Part shown: in pieces, positions 36,842 to 46,005 of the stretch
How the letters are laid out: each line of letters begins with the position of its first letter
How positions within the stretch are numbered: position 1 is the first letter of the stretch
Source of the DNA: Verminephrobacter eiseniae EF01-2
GTDB lineage: Bacteria; Pseudomonadota; Gammaproteobacteria; Burkholderiales; Burkholderiaceae_C
Assembly: GCF_000015565.1 (NCBI RefSeq)
Contig: NC_008786.1
Coordinates: 744,001 to 808,000 of the forward strand
DNA length: 64,000 bases
Direction: 5' to 3'
Notes under the pieces: model-generated
What the model was told of the DNA's origin: nothing
The model's input: only the letters and a program-made list of their open reading frames with translations
Databases searched by the model: none
Program-made: the position numbers and the translations under genes

Positions 36842-37198
36842 TCAGCCCTTGAGCCAAGGGCGGGGGCCGCCCATCACATGCAGATGCAGGTGGTGGATTT
36901 CCTGCCCCCCCTCGCCGCCGGTGTTGACCACGATGCGAAAGCCCCCCTCGGGGTACGGGTTGCACCCCTGCTCCAGCGCCAGCCGGGGTGCCAGCGCCAT
37001 CATGCGCCCGAGCAGGCCCGCGTGCCCGGCATCGACCTGGGCCATCGACGGGATATGCAGTTTGGGAACCAGCAAGAAATGCACCGGCGCCCAGGGGTGG
37101 ATGTCGTGGAAGGCGAAGATTTCTTCGTCTTCATGGACTTTCTTCGACGGCAGCCGGCCGGCGATGATTTTGCAAAAAAGGCAGTTCGGATCGTGCAT
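36842..37198 (-). CDS. HIT-family nucleotide hydrolase/transferase
   Basis: A 118-residue protein with CLFCKIIAGRLPS at the start and the histidine triad HLHLHVMGG near the end. It groups with HinT-type purine nucleoside phosphoramidases. Location between hisE and tatA is common in betaproteobacteria. Confidence 0.93.
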   Translation of the reverse strand: MHDPNCLFCKIIAGRLPSKKVHEDEEIFAFHDIHPWAPVHFLLVPKLHIPSMAQVDAGHAGLLGRMMALAPRLALEQGCNPYPEGGFRIVVNTGGEGGQEIHHLHLHVMGGPRPWLKG

Positions 37199-37230
37199 GG
37201 TCAAGCAAAGGGATACGGCAGGAACGAGAG

Positions 37231-38337
37231 CTACGCATTGTCCGCGATCTTGATCGAGGGGCGCAGCCCGACATCCTGGCGGTGCGCCTGCAGCCACTGC
37301 TGGCCGGCCTCACGGCCCAAGGCAAAGAGTTGGCGCACGAAGGCCAGGTCCGCGCGCATCTTGCTGTCGGCCGCAAACGGCTGCAGCACCGCGCCGCCGT
37401 CGATGCGGTGCATGCGCACGCTCTTGTAGCGGCGCGGATCGAGCTTGCCCTCGGCCAGCAGGCGGCGCACGAACTCGATGGCGCGCAGTTCGGCCAGCAA
37501 GCTGGCGTTGAAGGTGACCTCGTTGATGCGCTCGATGATCTCGGCGCCCGAATGCGGCAGCGTCGGGTGCTCGATGGGGTTGATCTGCACCAGCAGGATG
37601 TCCGAGGTGCCGGTCTGGTAGATCAGCGGGTGCAGCGCAGGGTTGCCCGAGTAGCCCCCGTCCCAGTAATGCTCGCCGTCGATCTCGACGGCCTGGAACA
37701 GCAGCGGCAGGCAGGCCGAGGCCATCACCGCATCGACGCTCAGGCGCGGGCCGCTGAAGATCTGGCTGCGCCCGGTGCGCACGTTGGTGGCGCAGACGAA
37801 CACCTTGGGCCCGTCTGCCGTCGTCCCCTCGGCGCCATGCGCCGAGCCGTGTGGAACGCGATGCGCCGCGACCGGTCGGGCGCCATGCGCTGCGCGCAGC
37901 AGCGCGAAGTCGATCTCGCGCTCGAGCAAACCGCGCAGCGGGTTGATGTCCAGCGGGTTGGTCTGGTAGGGCGAGAGCCACTGGCGCATCATGCCCAAGA
38001 CCGGGTTGGCCGTCGCCAAAGGCAGCCCGCCCATCAGGTTGCCCAGGGTGCCGACCCCCTCCCATAGCCGCGTGAGCGATTCCCGGGCCAGCGCGCAACC
38101 GGCCCGGTGGACCTCGCCGGGGTCTTTGTGCGCCTGCGCCGCCCGGGCGAAGCCATGGGCCAGGGCCACGGCGTTCATCGCGCCCGCGCTGGTGCCGCTG
38201 ACGCCATCGAACTGCCACTGCCCGTCTTCGAGCAGCGCATCCAGCACGCCCCAGGTGAACGCGCCATGCGAGCCGCCGCCTTGCAGCGCCAGGTTCAGCC
38301 GTCGCGGGGATGTTTCAGTCTGCGTCATCATGGGCAC
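37231..38337 (-). CDS. patatin-like phospholipase
   Basis: A 368-residue hydrolase. Glycine-rich oxyanion loop QGGGSHGAFTWG (about 19-30), nucleophile elbow GTSAG (about 48-52) and catalytic Asp in DGGYSGNP. These make it a likely intact lipid acyl hydrolase; substrate unknown, no signal peptide. It stands between hisE and the HIT gene, where other betaproteobacteria usually have no such gene. Confidence 0.88.
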   Translation of the reverse strand: MPMMTQTETSPRRLNLALQGGGSHGAFTWGVLDALLEDGQWQFDGVSGTSAGAMNAVALAHGFARAAQAHKDPGEVHRAGCALARESLTRLWEGVGTLGNLMGGLPLATANPVLGMMRQWLSPYQTNPLDINPLRGLLEREIDFALLRAAHGARPVAAHRVPHGSAHGAEGTTADGPKVFVCATNVRTGRSQIFSGPRLSVDAVMASACLPLLFQAVEIDGEHYWDGGYSGNPALHPLIYQTGTSDILLVQINPIEHPTLPHSGAEIIERINEVTFNASLLAELRAIEFVRRLLAEGKLDPRRYKSVRMHRIDGGAVLQPFAADSKMRADLAFVRQLFALGREAGQQWLQAHRQDVGLRPSIKIADNA

Positions 38338-38429
38338 CGTGGCGCATGGCGGTGTGCCGCTTGCGCGGGCCGGGGCTGCCGGTCATGCCGGTACGGCAAA
38401 CCCGCGCCCGGGCAGCACCGCCCTGTCCA

Positions 38430-38834
38430 TCATGGCGACTCCCTGGCCTGGTCGGCGCTGCCACGTCCGAGCAGCTTGCGCAGCGCCTTTTCCTCGATGC
38501 CGCTGCTGCCTGCGCGGCGCTGCAACTCGGCCAGCACTTGGTCGGGCGTCAATCCGTAGTGGGCCAGAGCGACCATGCAATGAAACCACAGATCGGCCAC
38601 TTCGCAGATGATTTTTGCCTTGTCGGCCCCATGGTCGGCATCCTTGGCGGCCATGACCACTTCGGTGGCCTCTTCGCCGATCTTCTTCAGAAAGGCGTCC
38701 GGGCCTTGGTGCAGCAGGCGCGCAACGTAGCTCTTGGTGGGGTCGCCGCCATGGGCGATCTTGCGGCTTTCGATGACGGCGGCCAGGCGCGCCAGAATGT
38801 CCTGCGAGCGGTGTTGCAAATCGTCATCAGGCAT
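38430..38834 (-). CDS. hisE: phosphoribosyl-ATP diphosphatase
   Basis: A 134-residue all-alpha protein of the MazG-like fold with [16 protein letters not shown], its metal-binding motif, and [14 protein letters not shown]. Second step of histidine synthesis. The C-terminal [15 protein letters not shown] tail is typical of betaproteobacterial HisE. It starts 5 bp after hisI. Confidence 0.93.
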   Translation of the reverse strand: MPDDDLQHRSQDILARLAAVIESRKIAHGGDPTKSYVARLLHQGPDAFLKKIGEEATEVVMAAKDADHGADKAKIICEVADLWFHCMVALAHYGLTPDQVLAELQRRAGSSGIEEKALRKLLGRGSADQARESP

Positions 38835-38839
38835 GGGGT

Positions 38840-39229
38840 TCAGCCGTAGATGGCCCGGGGGTCTTTCAAGACCGCATCGACCGCCTGCCAGGCGCCGTCG
38901 CCGAGCCGGCTGAAAAAGCAGCTATGGCGCCCGGTATGGCAGGCAATGCCGGGCTGGTGGCCCTGCTGCGTGACCCGCAGCAGCAGCACATCACGGTCGC
39001 AATCGAGGCGGATCTCGTGCACCGTCTGCGCATGGCCCGAGTCCTCGCCCTTGAACCACAGCTTGCCGCGCGAGCGGCTGAAGTACACGGCGCGCCCGAG
39101 TGCTGCGGTCTGCCGCAGCGCCTCGCGGTTCATCCAGGCCAGCATCAGCACGTCGCCCGTGCCCTGCTCTTGCGCGATCACCGGCACCAAGCCCTGCGCA
39201 TCCCATTTCACGTCGTCGAGCCAGTCCAT
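38840..39229 (-). CDS. hisI: phosphoribosyl-AMP cyclohydrolase
   Basis: A 129-residue zinc enzyme with [30 protein letters not shown] and the metal-binding DCDRD and [10 protein letters not shown] segments. Third step of histidine synthesis. ATG at 39229 ([10 protein letters not shown]) fits family starts; the longer frame upstream is spurious. hisF is not adjacent, as purU lies upstream. Confidence 0.93.
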   Translation of the reverse strand: MDWLDDVKWDAQGLVPVIAQEQGTGDVLMLAWMNREALRQTAALGRAVYFSRSRGKLWFKGEDSGHAQTVHEIRLDCDRDVLLLRVTQQGHQPGIACHTGRHSCFFSRLGDGAWQAVDAVLKDPRAIYG

Positions 39230-39291
39230 CGCTGCGATTGTCGGTGATTTCGAGGCCCTCTTCGTATCGATGTCCCCGACGGGGCGACCAC

Positions 39292-40140
39292 TCATCGGAA
39301 AACCACCGTTTTGTGTCCATCGAGCAGCACGCGGTGCTCGCTGTGCCATTTGACCGCGCGGGCCAGCACCTGGCTTTCGGTGTCGCGGCCGCGCGCGATC
39401 AGGGTCTCGACGGTATCGGTGTGCTCGGCGCGCGCGACATCCTGCTCGATGATCGGGCCTTCGTCGAGATCGGCCGTCACATAGTGGGCCGTGGCGCCGA
39501 TGAGCTTGACGCCACGCTCATGGGCCTGGTGGTACGGCTTTGCGCCCTTGAAACTGGGCAGGAAGCTGTGGTGGATGTTGATCACGCGGCCGGCCAGTTG
39601 CCGGCACAGCGCGTCCGACAGCACTTGCATGTAGCGCGCCAGCACCACCAGTTCGGCGCCCTCGGCCTCGATGATCTCCAGCAGCCTGGCCTCGGCCTGC
39701 GCCTTGGTGGCGGCGCTGACGGGCAGGTGGTGAAACGGCACGGCGTAGCTGGCCGCCAGCGGACAAAAGTCGCGGTGGTTGCTGATGATGGCGCGGATAT
39801 CCACCGGCAGCAGGCCCGATTGCCAGCGAAACAGCAGGTCGTTCAGGCAATGGCCCTCCTTGCTGACCAGCAGCACAGTCTTGACCGGCTCGGCCGCCAG
39901 ATGCAGGCTCCAGCGCATCTGATGGAGCGCGGCGAAGCGGCCCAGCCGGTCTTTGAAGCCGGCCTGGTCATGCAGCGCGCAGGCAAACCGCACGCGCATG
40001 AAGAACAGGCCCGTGGCGTGGTCGTTGTACTGCGCGGCTTCTTCGATGTTGCCGCCATGTTCGAGCAAAAAGCCCGAGACGGCGTGCACCAGCCCCAGAC
40101 GGTCGGGGCAGGACAGGGTCAGGACATAGGCATGGGTCAT
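39292..40140 (-). CDS. purU: formyltetrahydrofolate deformylase
   Basis: A 282-residue protein: N-terminal ACT domain ([16 protein letters not shown]) and formyltransferase-fold domain with [19 protein letters not shown] and [15 protein letters not shown], which hold the catalytic Asn, His and Asp. It releases formate from 10-formyl-THF and balances one-carbon pools. Start overlaps the upstream stop as ATGA. Confidence 0.94.
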   Translation of the reverse strand: MTHAYVLTLSCPDRLGLVHAVSGFLLEHGGNIEEAAQYNDHATGLFFMRVRFACALHDQAGFKDRLGRFAALHQMRWSLHLAAEPVKTVLLVSKEGHCLNDLLFRWQSGLLPVDIRAIISNHRDFCPLAASYAVPFHHLPVSAATKAQAEARLLEIIEAEGAELVVLARYMQVLSDALCRQLAGRVINIHHSFLPSFKGAKPYHQAHERGVKLIGATAHYVTADLDEGPIIEQDVARAEHTDTVETLIARGRDTESQVLARAVKWHSEHRVLLDGHKTVVFR

Positions 40141-41045
40141 GGGCGGAGCGCGATTGTCGCAGCCGGGCTGGCGCTGCTCAGGGCCGGGGGCGCCGCCATG
40201 CCGGACCGGGAGCGCCGCAATACGGCGCAGGCATCGCGCGGCGGCAGGGCGGGCGTGGTGATCACCATGTCGGCCTCATCGTCGATCTCAGTGCGTGCCG
40301 ATTGCGTCTGCAGCGTCTGCATCATCACCACTTTCGACACCAGACTGGCAGGCCAGTGGGTGGGCACGCCCAGGCGGCGCAGCACATGGCCGTTGCCGGC
40401 CAGCAGCAGCACACTCTGGCCGGGGTGCAGCGCCTGCTGCACGGTGCGGGCCAGGCTCGCGTCGCGGGCGATCTGCATGCGCGCCATCGGCACCAACTGC
40501 GCCTCGGGCAGCAGCCCGCAATGGCCTTGGCGCAGCGCGTCGTACTGCCGCTGCAGCGCCGGGGCCGGCAGATGCCGGTCCCAGGCGGCATCGTCCATCG
40601 CGGCGCGCAGGCGACTGCGCGGCAGATTGCCGCCGAGCACCGGAACGCCCGCAGCCACGGCGGCCATCACCACCGGGCCATGGCTGCTCCAGGGCCAGGC
40701 AGCGTCGTTCCACTGCAGCGCGGCCCGGGCCTGGGCCTGCGAAGCCTGGCGTGGCAGGCCCCGGGTGCCATGCCCGTGCTCGGCCATTTCGATGACCACG
40801 GCAGCCAATTGCCCGCGCGCTGCAAGCCATTGCACGGCCTGGCGTTGCAAGCGCTGATGTTCGGCGGCATCGTGCTGCTCGCCGAGCAGCAGCGCATCGG
40901 CCGGGAGCAAGCCCAGCAGGCGCCCGGGCCATGGGGCCGGCGGCGCACTGCCGGCACAGCCGGCCAGCAGCAGGGCGCCGGCCAGGCACAGCGCCCGGCA
41001 GACAGGCCAGCAAGGAACAGGAGCGCAAAGCAACGGTCGGAGCAT
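40137..41045 (-). CDS. ChaN-like (DUF399) lipoprotein, putative heme-binding
   Basis: A 302-residue protein with a lipoprotein signal (LCLAGALLLAGC) and the ChaN family motifs LLGEQHDAAEHQRLQ and AVVIEMAEHG. ChaN-type proteins bind heme in the envelope. A Tyr/His pair expected for heme contacts is not pinned here. Coupled to purU by a 4-base overlap. Confidence 0.8.
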   Translation of the reverse strand: MLRPLLCAPVPCWPVCRALCLAGALLLAGCAGSAPPAPWPGRLLGLLPADALLLGEQHDAAEHQRLQRQAVQWLAARGQLAAVVIEMAEHGHGTRGLPRQASQAQARAALQWNDAAWPWSSHGPVVMAAVAAGVPVLGGNLPRSRLRAAMDDAAWDRHLPAPALQRQYDALRQGHCGLLPEAQLVPMARMQIARDASLARTVQQALHPGQSVLLLAGNGHVLRRLGVPTHWPASLVSKVVMMQTLQTQSARTEIDDEADMVITTPALPPRDACAVLRRSRSGMAAPPALSSASPAATIALRP

Positions 41046-41365
41046 TGCGCGATGCTACCCGCGCCCGGCCCGGTGTCGGGATTGGCGCCGGGTGCGCTGC
41101 CGGCCGCGTTCGACCTGCGCGGCCTCGTGACGCGACACTGGCCCGATGCCATCGGTTTGCGCTGACCGATGCCGGGCCGGCGGACATGGCGATGGCATGT
41201 CGTTCCCGATTTTTCTCTACACTTGCCATCGGCCTTTCCTCCCCCTGTCCCCCTGCTGTCTTGTCGCACCCGTTGGGTGAAGCCCTCGATCACACTGCTG
41301 GTGCGACTTTTCCCTGTTGACAACCCGTTGCCGCATCCGCCGCCGCCCGGCATCTCCTGGCCCTC
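41046..41365. other. divergent intergenic region
   Basis: A 320-bp gap between the ChaN-like and TPR genes, which point away from each other. No coding potential convinces on either strand. It should hold both promoters; I do not see clear -35/-10 boxes. Confidence 0.35.
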
Positions 41366-41902
41366 ATGAAGCAAGCCTTACGTCTATTTGCATGCCTGCT
41401 GCAATGGCTGGCGCTGACCGCCCTGCCGGGCGCGGGCCGGGCCCAGGCGGACGACCATGCCGACATCTCTGCGCTACTCCAATCCGGCCAGGCCGCCCAA
41501 GCGCTGACCCTGGCCGAGCAGCGCCTGACGGAGCATCCGCGCGACCCGCAACTGCGCTTTTTGCGCGCGCTGGCCCAAACCGACGCCGGCGAACCGGAGC
41601 GCGCCATCGCCAGCTTCACCGAGCTCACGCAAGAGTTCCCCGAACTGCCCGAGCCCTATAACAATCTGGCCGTGCTCTACGCCCGCCAGAACCAGTGGGA
41701 CCAGGCCCGCGCGACGCTGGAAATGGCGCTGCGCGCCAACCCGGGCTACGCCACGGCGCAGGAGAACCTGGGCGATATCTACGCCTGGCTGGCCAGCCAG
41801 GCCTACAGCAAGGCCATGCAGCTCGATGCCAACAGCGCCGCCTCGGTCCGGCCCAAGCTGGCGCTGATCCGGGAACTGTTCGGCACAGGCCGCGCGCGCT
41901 GA
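41366..41902 (+). CDS. periplasmic TPR-repeat protein
   Basis: A 178-residue protein with a Sec signal (ending near AGRAQADD) and about three tetratricopeptide repeats, e.g. PELPEPYNNLAVLYARQNQW and ATLEMALRANPGYATAQENL. TPRs scaffold protein contacts. It is followed 12 bp later by a TctC gene, so the two may be co-transcribed. A link to peptidyl-prolyl isomerases nearby in other Comamonadaceae is possible but not shown here. Confidence 0.82.
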   Translation: MKQALRLFACLLQWLALTALPGAGRAQADDHADISALLQSGQAAQALTLAEQRLTEHPRDPQLRFLRALAQTDAGEPERAIASFTELTQEFPELPEPYNNLAVLYARQNQWDQARATLEMALRANPGYATAQENLGDIYAWLASQAYSKAMQLDANSAASVRPKLALIRELFGTGRAR

Positions 41903-41914
41903 GGAGACAAGAAA

Positions 41915-42892
41915 ATGACCCTTACCCGAAAAATACGGGCGGCGCTGCCGCCGATGGCCATCATGGCCATGACCATCGGCGCAGCGCTGGCCGCCGACTA
42001 TCCGGGCCGGCCGATCAAGATCGTCGTGCCCTACGCGGCCGGCGGCACCATCGACTCCATGGCCCGCCTGCTCAGCCCCAAGTTCCAGGCCGAACTGGGC
42101 CAGCCGGTGCTGATCGACAACCGCCCCGGCGCGGGCACCATGATCGGCGCCGACGCGGTGGCGCGCTCCGAACCAGACGGCCATACGCTGTTCATGGGCA
42201 CCAACTCGGCTTTCACCATCAGTCCGCACATCATGGACAAGCTGCCTTACGACCCGCTGCGCAGCTTCGCCGCCATCGGCACCATGGCGACCCTGCCCAA
42301 TCTCATCGTGGTCAAACCCGACGCGCCGTACCAGACGCTGGCCGATGTCGTCGACGCCGCAAGGAGGGGCGAGAAAATCAGCTACGCCTCGTTCGGCAAG
42401 GGCAGCACGGCGCATCTGTCGGGCGAAGCGATCCGGGTTGCCGCCGCTATCGACATCGCGGAGATCCCCTACAAGAGCGGCCCGCAATGCGTGCAAGCCG
42501 TGCTGGCCGGCCAGGTCAGCATGGGCTTTGACACCACCTTTGGCTCAGTGCAGCGCGTCAAGCAGGGGCAACTGCGCGCTTTGGCCATCACTTCGGCCAC
42601 CCGCTCGCCCGATCTGCCCCATGTACCGACGGTGCGGGAAGCGGGGTACCCGGGCGCAGAATTGGTCGCATGGGTCGGCTTGTTCGTGCCCGCCGCAACG
42701 CCTGCGCCGATCCAGGACCGGCTTGCCGCGACGCTGCGACGCGCGCTGGACGAGCCGCAAGTGAAGGCGCAATTTGCCAAGATGAGCGTCGTGGTCAGGT
42801 TCGTCGACGGCGAAAGCACGATGCAGACGCTGCGCCAAGAGTATCTGGACATCGGCAAACTGGTGCAGACGGCAAAAATCCGCGCGCACTGA
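41915..42892 (+). CDS. Bug-family (TctC) extracytoplasmic substrate-binding protein
   Basis: A 325-residue binding protein: Sec signal ending in GAALAADYP, the Bug motif YPGRPIKIVVPYAAGGTIDS, NRPGAGTMIGADAVARSEPDG and FGKGSTAHL. Ligands of this large betaproteobacterial family are usually carboxylates; no TctA/TctB membrane genes are near. GAGGAGAC just upstream gives a strong ribosome binding site. Confidence 0.9.
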   Translation: MTLTRKIRAALPPMAIMAMTIGAALAADYPGRPIKIVVPYAAGGTIDSMARLLSPKFQAELGQPVLIDNRPGAGTMIGADAVARSEPDGHTLFMGTNSAFTISPHIMDKLPYDPLRSFAAIGTMATLPNLIVVKPDAPYQTLADVVDAARRGEKISYASFGKGSTAHLSGEAIRVAAAIDIAEIPYKSGPQCVQAVLAGQVSMGFDTTFGSVQRVKQGQLRALAITSATRSPDLPHVPTVREAGYPGAELVAWVGLFVPAATPAPIQDRLAATLRRALDEPQVKAQFAKMSVVVRFVDGESTMQTLRQEYLDIGKLVQTAKIRAH

Positions 42893-42915
42893 ACCGGCGC
42901 GCCTGCGGCACCGGC

Positions 42916-43081
42916 CTAGTGTCGCGTCACCGATCATCTGTCGGTCTGCGCTGGCCATCGAAGCGCATCGCGGCGTTGCATCGCTTGCCAATACGCTCGG
43001 TATGGGCGGCGCGATGCGCCTTGCGCTGCGCTCCGATGGCTGCGCGCAGCCTACGACATCTGATCCGTGACGCGACACTAG
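42916..43081 (+). mobile_element. MITE-like repeat, copy 1
   Basis: A 166-bp element that begins and ends with inverted CTAGTGTCGCGTCACC. The inner arms TCTGTCGG and CGACAGA-like ends continue the match with few changes. It encodes nothing. Copies 2 and 3 at 45526-45690 and 56203-56368 share the sequence nearly base for base; copies 1 and 3 differ at three positions. It separates the 3' ends of two convergent TctC genes. Confidence 0.85.
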
Positions 43082-43131
43082 TATCGAGCGCAGCCGTAGC
43101 GCCAGGGCCGCCTGCGGCAACCGCCGCCGGC

Positions 43132-44127
43132 TCAGGAATCGGCGGTGAAGCCGACTTTCTTGACCAGCGGGCCCCAGCGCTCGAACTCCGCTTGCTGGAA
43201 AGAGCGCATCTCGGCCGGGGTCGATCCCTTGGCAATCAGCCCGACCAGGGCCAGGCTGTCGATGACCGCCTGTTCCTTGACGGCGGCGTTGATCGCCGCA
43301 CTGGCGACGGCCACGACGCTGGCGGCGGTCTTGCCCGGGGCGTAAAAGCCGAGCCACTCCTCGATGCTCAGTTCCGCATGGCCCTGCTCGGCGAAAGTGG
43401 GCACATCCGGTGTAAACGGTGAGCGCGCATGGCCCGATGTGGCCAGCAGCCGCAGCTTGCCGGCCTTGTAGTAGGCGGTGAAGTCCCCGCTGGGGGTCAC
43501 CATGGCCGCAATCTGCCCGCCCACCAGGTCGGTCACGCCAGGTATGGAGCCGCGATAAGGCACATGCCGGAGCGCGACCCCGCTGCCCAGACCGAACAGG
43601 GCGCCAATGAAGTGCGGGGTCGAGCCGGCGGCGGGCGAGCCATAGTTGGCCTGCTCCGGGTTGGCCTTGGCCCAGGCCAGGAAGTCTTTGATCGTCTTGA
43701 CCGACGCCGGCACCAGCGGCCCCACCGCCAGGGCGTGGTGCATGATCGCAGCGATCGACACCGGCTGGAAATCGTTGGCCGGGTCGTAGCTGAGCTGGCG
43801 GTAGATGTGGGGATAGATGGCGGTGCACGAGAACGGCGCCAGCGCCAGCACGCTGCCATCACCGGGCGCGGTCTTGAGCAGTTCCAGCGCGATCCGTCCG
43901 CTCGCGCCGGGCTTGTTCTCCACCACGGCGGCATGGCTGGTGTAGGCCGAACCGGCGAGTTTGTCGCCCACCCTGCGCGCCACGGTGTCGCCGGCACTGC
44001 CGGCAGAAAAGCCGTAGAGAATCTTGACCGGCCCGATGGCCTGGGCCCGGACGGTCAGCGCGGACAGGGCGCCGAGCGCTGCGGCGCAGCCCGCCCGGTG
44101 CATGAATTGGCGGCGTGTGTGCATCAT
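43132..44127 (-). CDS. Bug-family (TctC) binding protein with twin-arginine signal
   Basis: A 331-residue Bug protein. The N-terminus has TRRQFMHRAG and an AQA cleavage, a Tat-type signal unlike the Sec signal of its neighbour. The core has ILYGFSAGSAGDTVARRV, ENKPGASGRIALELL and GSPAAGSTPHF. Chosen start is one of the tandem ATGs at 44127. Its ligand is not known. It converges on the other Bug gene with the MITE between them. Confidence 0.88.
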   Translation of the reverse strand: MMHTRRQFMHRAGCAAALGALSALTVRAQAIGPVKILYGFSAGSAGDTVARRVGDKLAGSAYTSHAAVVENKPGASGRIALELLKTAPGDGSVLALAPFSCTAIYPHIYRQLSYDPANDFQPVSIAAIMHHALAVGPLVPASVKTIKDFLAWAKANPEQANYGSPAAGSTPHFIGALFGLGSGVALRHVPYRGSIPGVTDLVGGQIAAMVTPSGDFTAYYKAGKLRLLATSGHARSPFTPDVPTFAEQGHAELSIEEWLGFYAPGKTAASVVAVASAAINAAVKEQAVIDSLALVGLIAKGSTPAEMRSFQQAEFERWGPLVKKVGFTADS

Positions 44128-44253
44128 CCGGGTGGCTCCTGCGGCGGGTGGTCGAGGGCAACGGTACACCAAACCCGGTGGGACCGGTGGCGCCGGGATC
44201 GCGCCAATCTACGGCAAACGCAGGCCGGGCGCTACCGGCGCGGGGCGGCAGGA

Positions 44254-44965
44254 CAGGGCCGGAGCATCAAAGTTTGTTTACATTCAACGACTTACGATAA
44301 GCCGTTGTAAAAGCGGCTCAGGAATCGTGCCTACTCTTGGGTTTCAGGAGCAAGAGATGGCGGAGAAAGACACGATAGAAGAGATCATCGAGCAGTTGCG
44401 CCAGTTGAAGGACCCGCGGGTTGCAGGCCGCACCGACCACAACCTGCTCGACATACTGGTTTTGGCACTGTGCGCGGTCATGTCAGGGGCACAAGGGTGG
44501 GATGACATAGAGGACTGGGGACACGCGCGCGAAGGCTGGCTGCGTCGCTATCTGAAACTGCGCAACGGCATTCCCGGGCACGACACCATCCGTCGGGTAT
44601 CACTTCGGTGGCCTGTATCGACTCCAGCCGCGTGATCGGCAGCAAGACCGAGACTGATCGGCGCTATGTGATCAGTTCATTGCCCGCCGACAGTGAGCGC
44701 ATTTTGCACGCTGTGCGCATGCACTGGGGCATTGAAAATGGCTTGCACTGGTGCCTGGATGTGACCTTTGGAGAGGACGCCTGCCCCATCCGGCTACGCA
44801 ATGCCGCACTCGACTTCTCATTGCCGCGCCGCGTCGCCATGAACCTGTTTCGTGCTGACCACTCTCGCGCCATGCGCCTGCCAAAAAAGCGCAAGGCCGC
44901 TGCCTGGAGCCCGGACTACCTCGCCAATATCCTTCATCTGCGGGAAATTTGATGCTCCGGTCTTG
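44254..44965 (+). mobile_element. internally deleted ISAs1-family insertion element, copy 1
   Basis: A 712-bp element with 18-bp terminal inverted repeats CAGGGCCGGAGCATCAAA; the right end differs at two bases near its edge. The transposase gene inside lacks its middle. The second copy at 59047-59758 in opposite orientation has the same length and the same deletion junction. No target duplication is evident around this copy. Confidence 0.85.
44357..44952 (+). pseudogene. ISAs1-family transposase, middle deleted
   Basis: The N-terminal part (MAEKDTIEEIIEQL, TDHNLLDILVLALCAVMSGA, to DTIRRVS) and C-terminal part (CIDSSRVIGSKTETDRRYVI, ILHAVRMHWGIENGLHWCLD, to ANILHLREI) of an ISAs1-type DDE transposase are joined near 44600-44610 in different frames. 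Roughly 170 residues carrying catalytic Asp are missing, so no active enzyme can be made. ISAs1 members are normally about 370 residues. Confidence 0.85.
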
Positions 44966-45006
44966 GGCGTGCCATGCCCGCTTTTCTGTAAAAGAGAATC
45001 CGTTGC

Positions 45007-45162
45007 ATGAATGTGCTGCAGATAGCGTCGGACGCCCGTATGGGCGTCGACATCATCGCGTTCGTGGTGGCTGTCGGCGTCTGGGCCATCATGCGGCTGT
45101 CTGCGCTGGGGATCATCGGTCGAGCGCGGAGCAATCTGGCAACGCTGGGCACGGTGGACTAG
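45007..45162 (+). CDS. small membrane protein, 51 residues
   Basis: A 51-residue ORF with one hydrophobic helix (IIAFVVAVGVWAIMRLSALG) and a polar C-terminus. AAGAGA lies upstream. It ends 28 bp before a second small membrane protein. Function unknown; it begins just past the IS copy, so an upstream part could have been lost. Confidence 0.5.
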   Translation: MNVLQIASDARMGVDIIAFVVAVGVWAIMRLSALGIIGRARSNLATLGTVD

Positions 45163-45190
45163 AATCGTTTCAACGTTCAAGGAGAATTTC

Positions 45191-45349
45191 ATGAACATGA
45201 GCAATCCATTCGTGGTCTGGGCCTTGGGCATCATTGCCCTGGGCGTACCGGTCAGCGTGATCGCTGCCGAGCTATGGGCAGGCTACAAGTCGAACAAGCG
45301 GCTCGATCAGATCGAGATGGAAATGTACGGAGAAATCCGCACCCGCTGA
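45191..45349 (+). CDS. small membrane protein, 52 residues
   Basis: A 52-residue ORF preceded by a near-perfect AAGGAG six bases from the ATG and followed by a Rho-independent terminator, so it is well supported as a real gene. One helix (VVWALGIIALGVPVSVIAAE) is followed by a charged tail with KSNKRLDQIEMEMYGEI. No family recognised. Confidence 0.65.
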   Translation: MNMSNPFVVWALGIIALGVPVSVIAAELWAGYKSNKRLDQIEMEMYGEIRTR

Positions 45350-45399
45350 CTTGCGACACCAGTCTCGGCATTCGCGCCGGCGGCTTTTCTTGCACCTCC

Positions 45400-45425
45400 A
45401 AACGGACCCCGAGCGGGTCCGTTTT
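45400..45425 (+). terminator. Rho-independent terminator after the small membrane genes
   Basis: Perfect stem AACGGACCC / GGGTCCGTT (45401-45423) with a 5-base loop followed by TTTT. It lies 50 bp past the 52-residue ORF. Confidence 0.85.
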
Positions 45426-45525
45426 CCATGGCGCACGCGATTGCCGCTCGCCTCTGGCTGCAGCGCTACCAGAATCGCCATCCTGTTCGCAAAGGCGCGG
45501 CCAGGCCCAGTGAGATCGCGTTAGT

Positions 45526-45690
45526 CTAGTGTCGCGTCACCGGTCAGATGTCGTAGGCTGCGCGCAGCCATCGGAGCGCAGCGCAAGGCGCATCGCTTGC
45601 CAATACCAAGCGTATTGGCAAGCGATGCAACGCCGCGATACGGTTCGATGGCCAGCGCAGACCGACAGATGATCGGTGACGCGACACTAG
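45526..45690 (-). mobile_element. MITE-like repeat, copy 2 (inverted)
   Basis: 165 bp with the same CTAGTGTCGCGTCACC ends, inverted relative to copies 1 and 3. In this copy the centre is a perfect palindrome, CGCTTGCCAATAC-N5-GTATTGGCAAGCG, which is degraded in the other two copies. It abuts the 3' end of a TonB-like fragment. Confidence 0.85.
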
Positions 45691-45972
45691 GCCTGCGATC
45701 CAGTGGCACCTCCCAGCGGATCATGTGCCATCGGGCCACGGCCTTGCGGCCCACGCGCGGCACGGGATGCACCTGGGCCTTGGTCTCGCGCACGGCTTGC
45801 TGGTCCAGCTTTGCGTCGCCGCAGCTGATCTTCACGTTCGCGATCTTGACGTGCCCGAGCTCGCCGATCTGCACGTACAGGATCACATAGCATCGAACAA
45901 CACGGCTGTTCCGGCGCAGCCGCTGTAAACGGGGCGCAGCTCGGCGTCCTTGAGCGACGGCCATAGAAACAT
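45691..45972 (-). pseudogene. TonB C-terminal-domain fragment, frameshifted
   Basis: One frame gives DAELRPVYSGCAGTAVLF, the next LYVQIGELGHVKIANVKISC and GDAKLDQQAV...; read together they match the TonB C-terminal fold (LRPVYP..A...G.VVL.V.I...G.V...V..SSGD..LD..A). A frameshift near 45890-45900 separates them, and the 3' end runs into the MITE copy. It is a decayed energy-transducer-type gene. Confidence 0.6.
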
Positions 45973-46005
45973 GGCAATACAGCAGGCGACGCAGTCAGCG
46001 TGGCA

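Noticed and set aside
42916..43081. CRISPR-like spacing of the repeats
   Set aside because: Only three copies kilobases apart; no arrays or cas genes are seen anywhere in the window.
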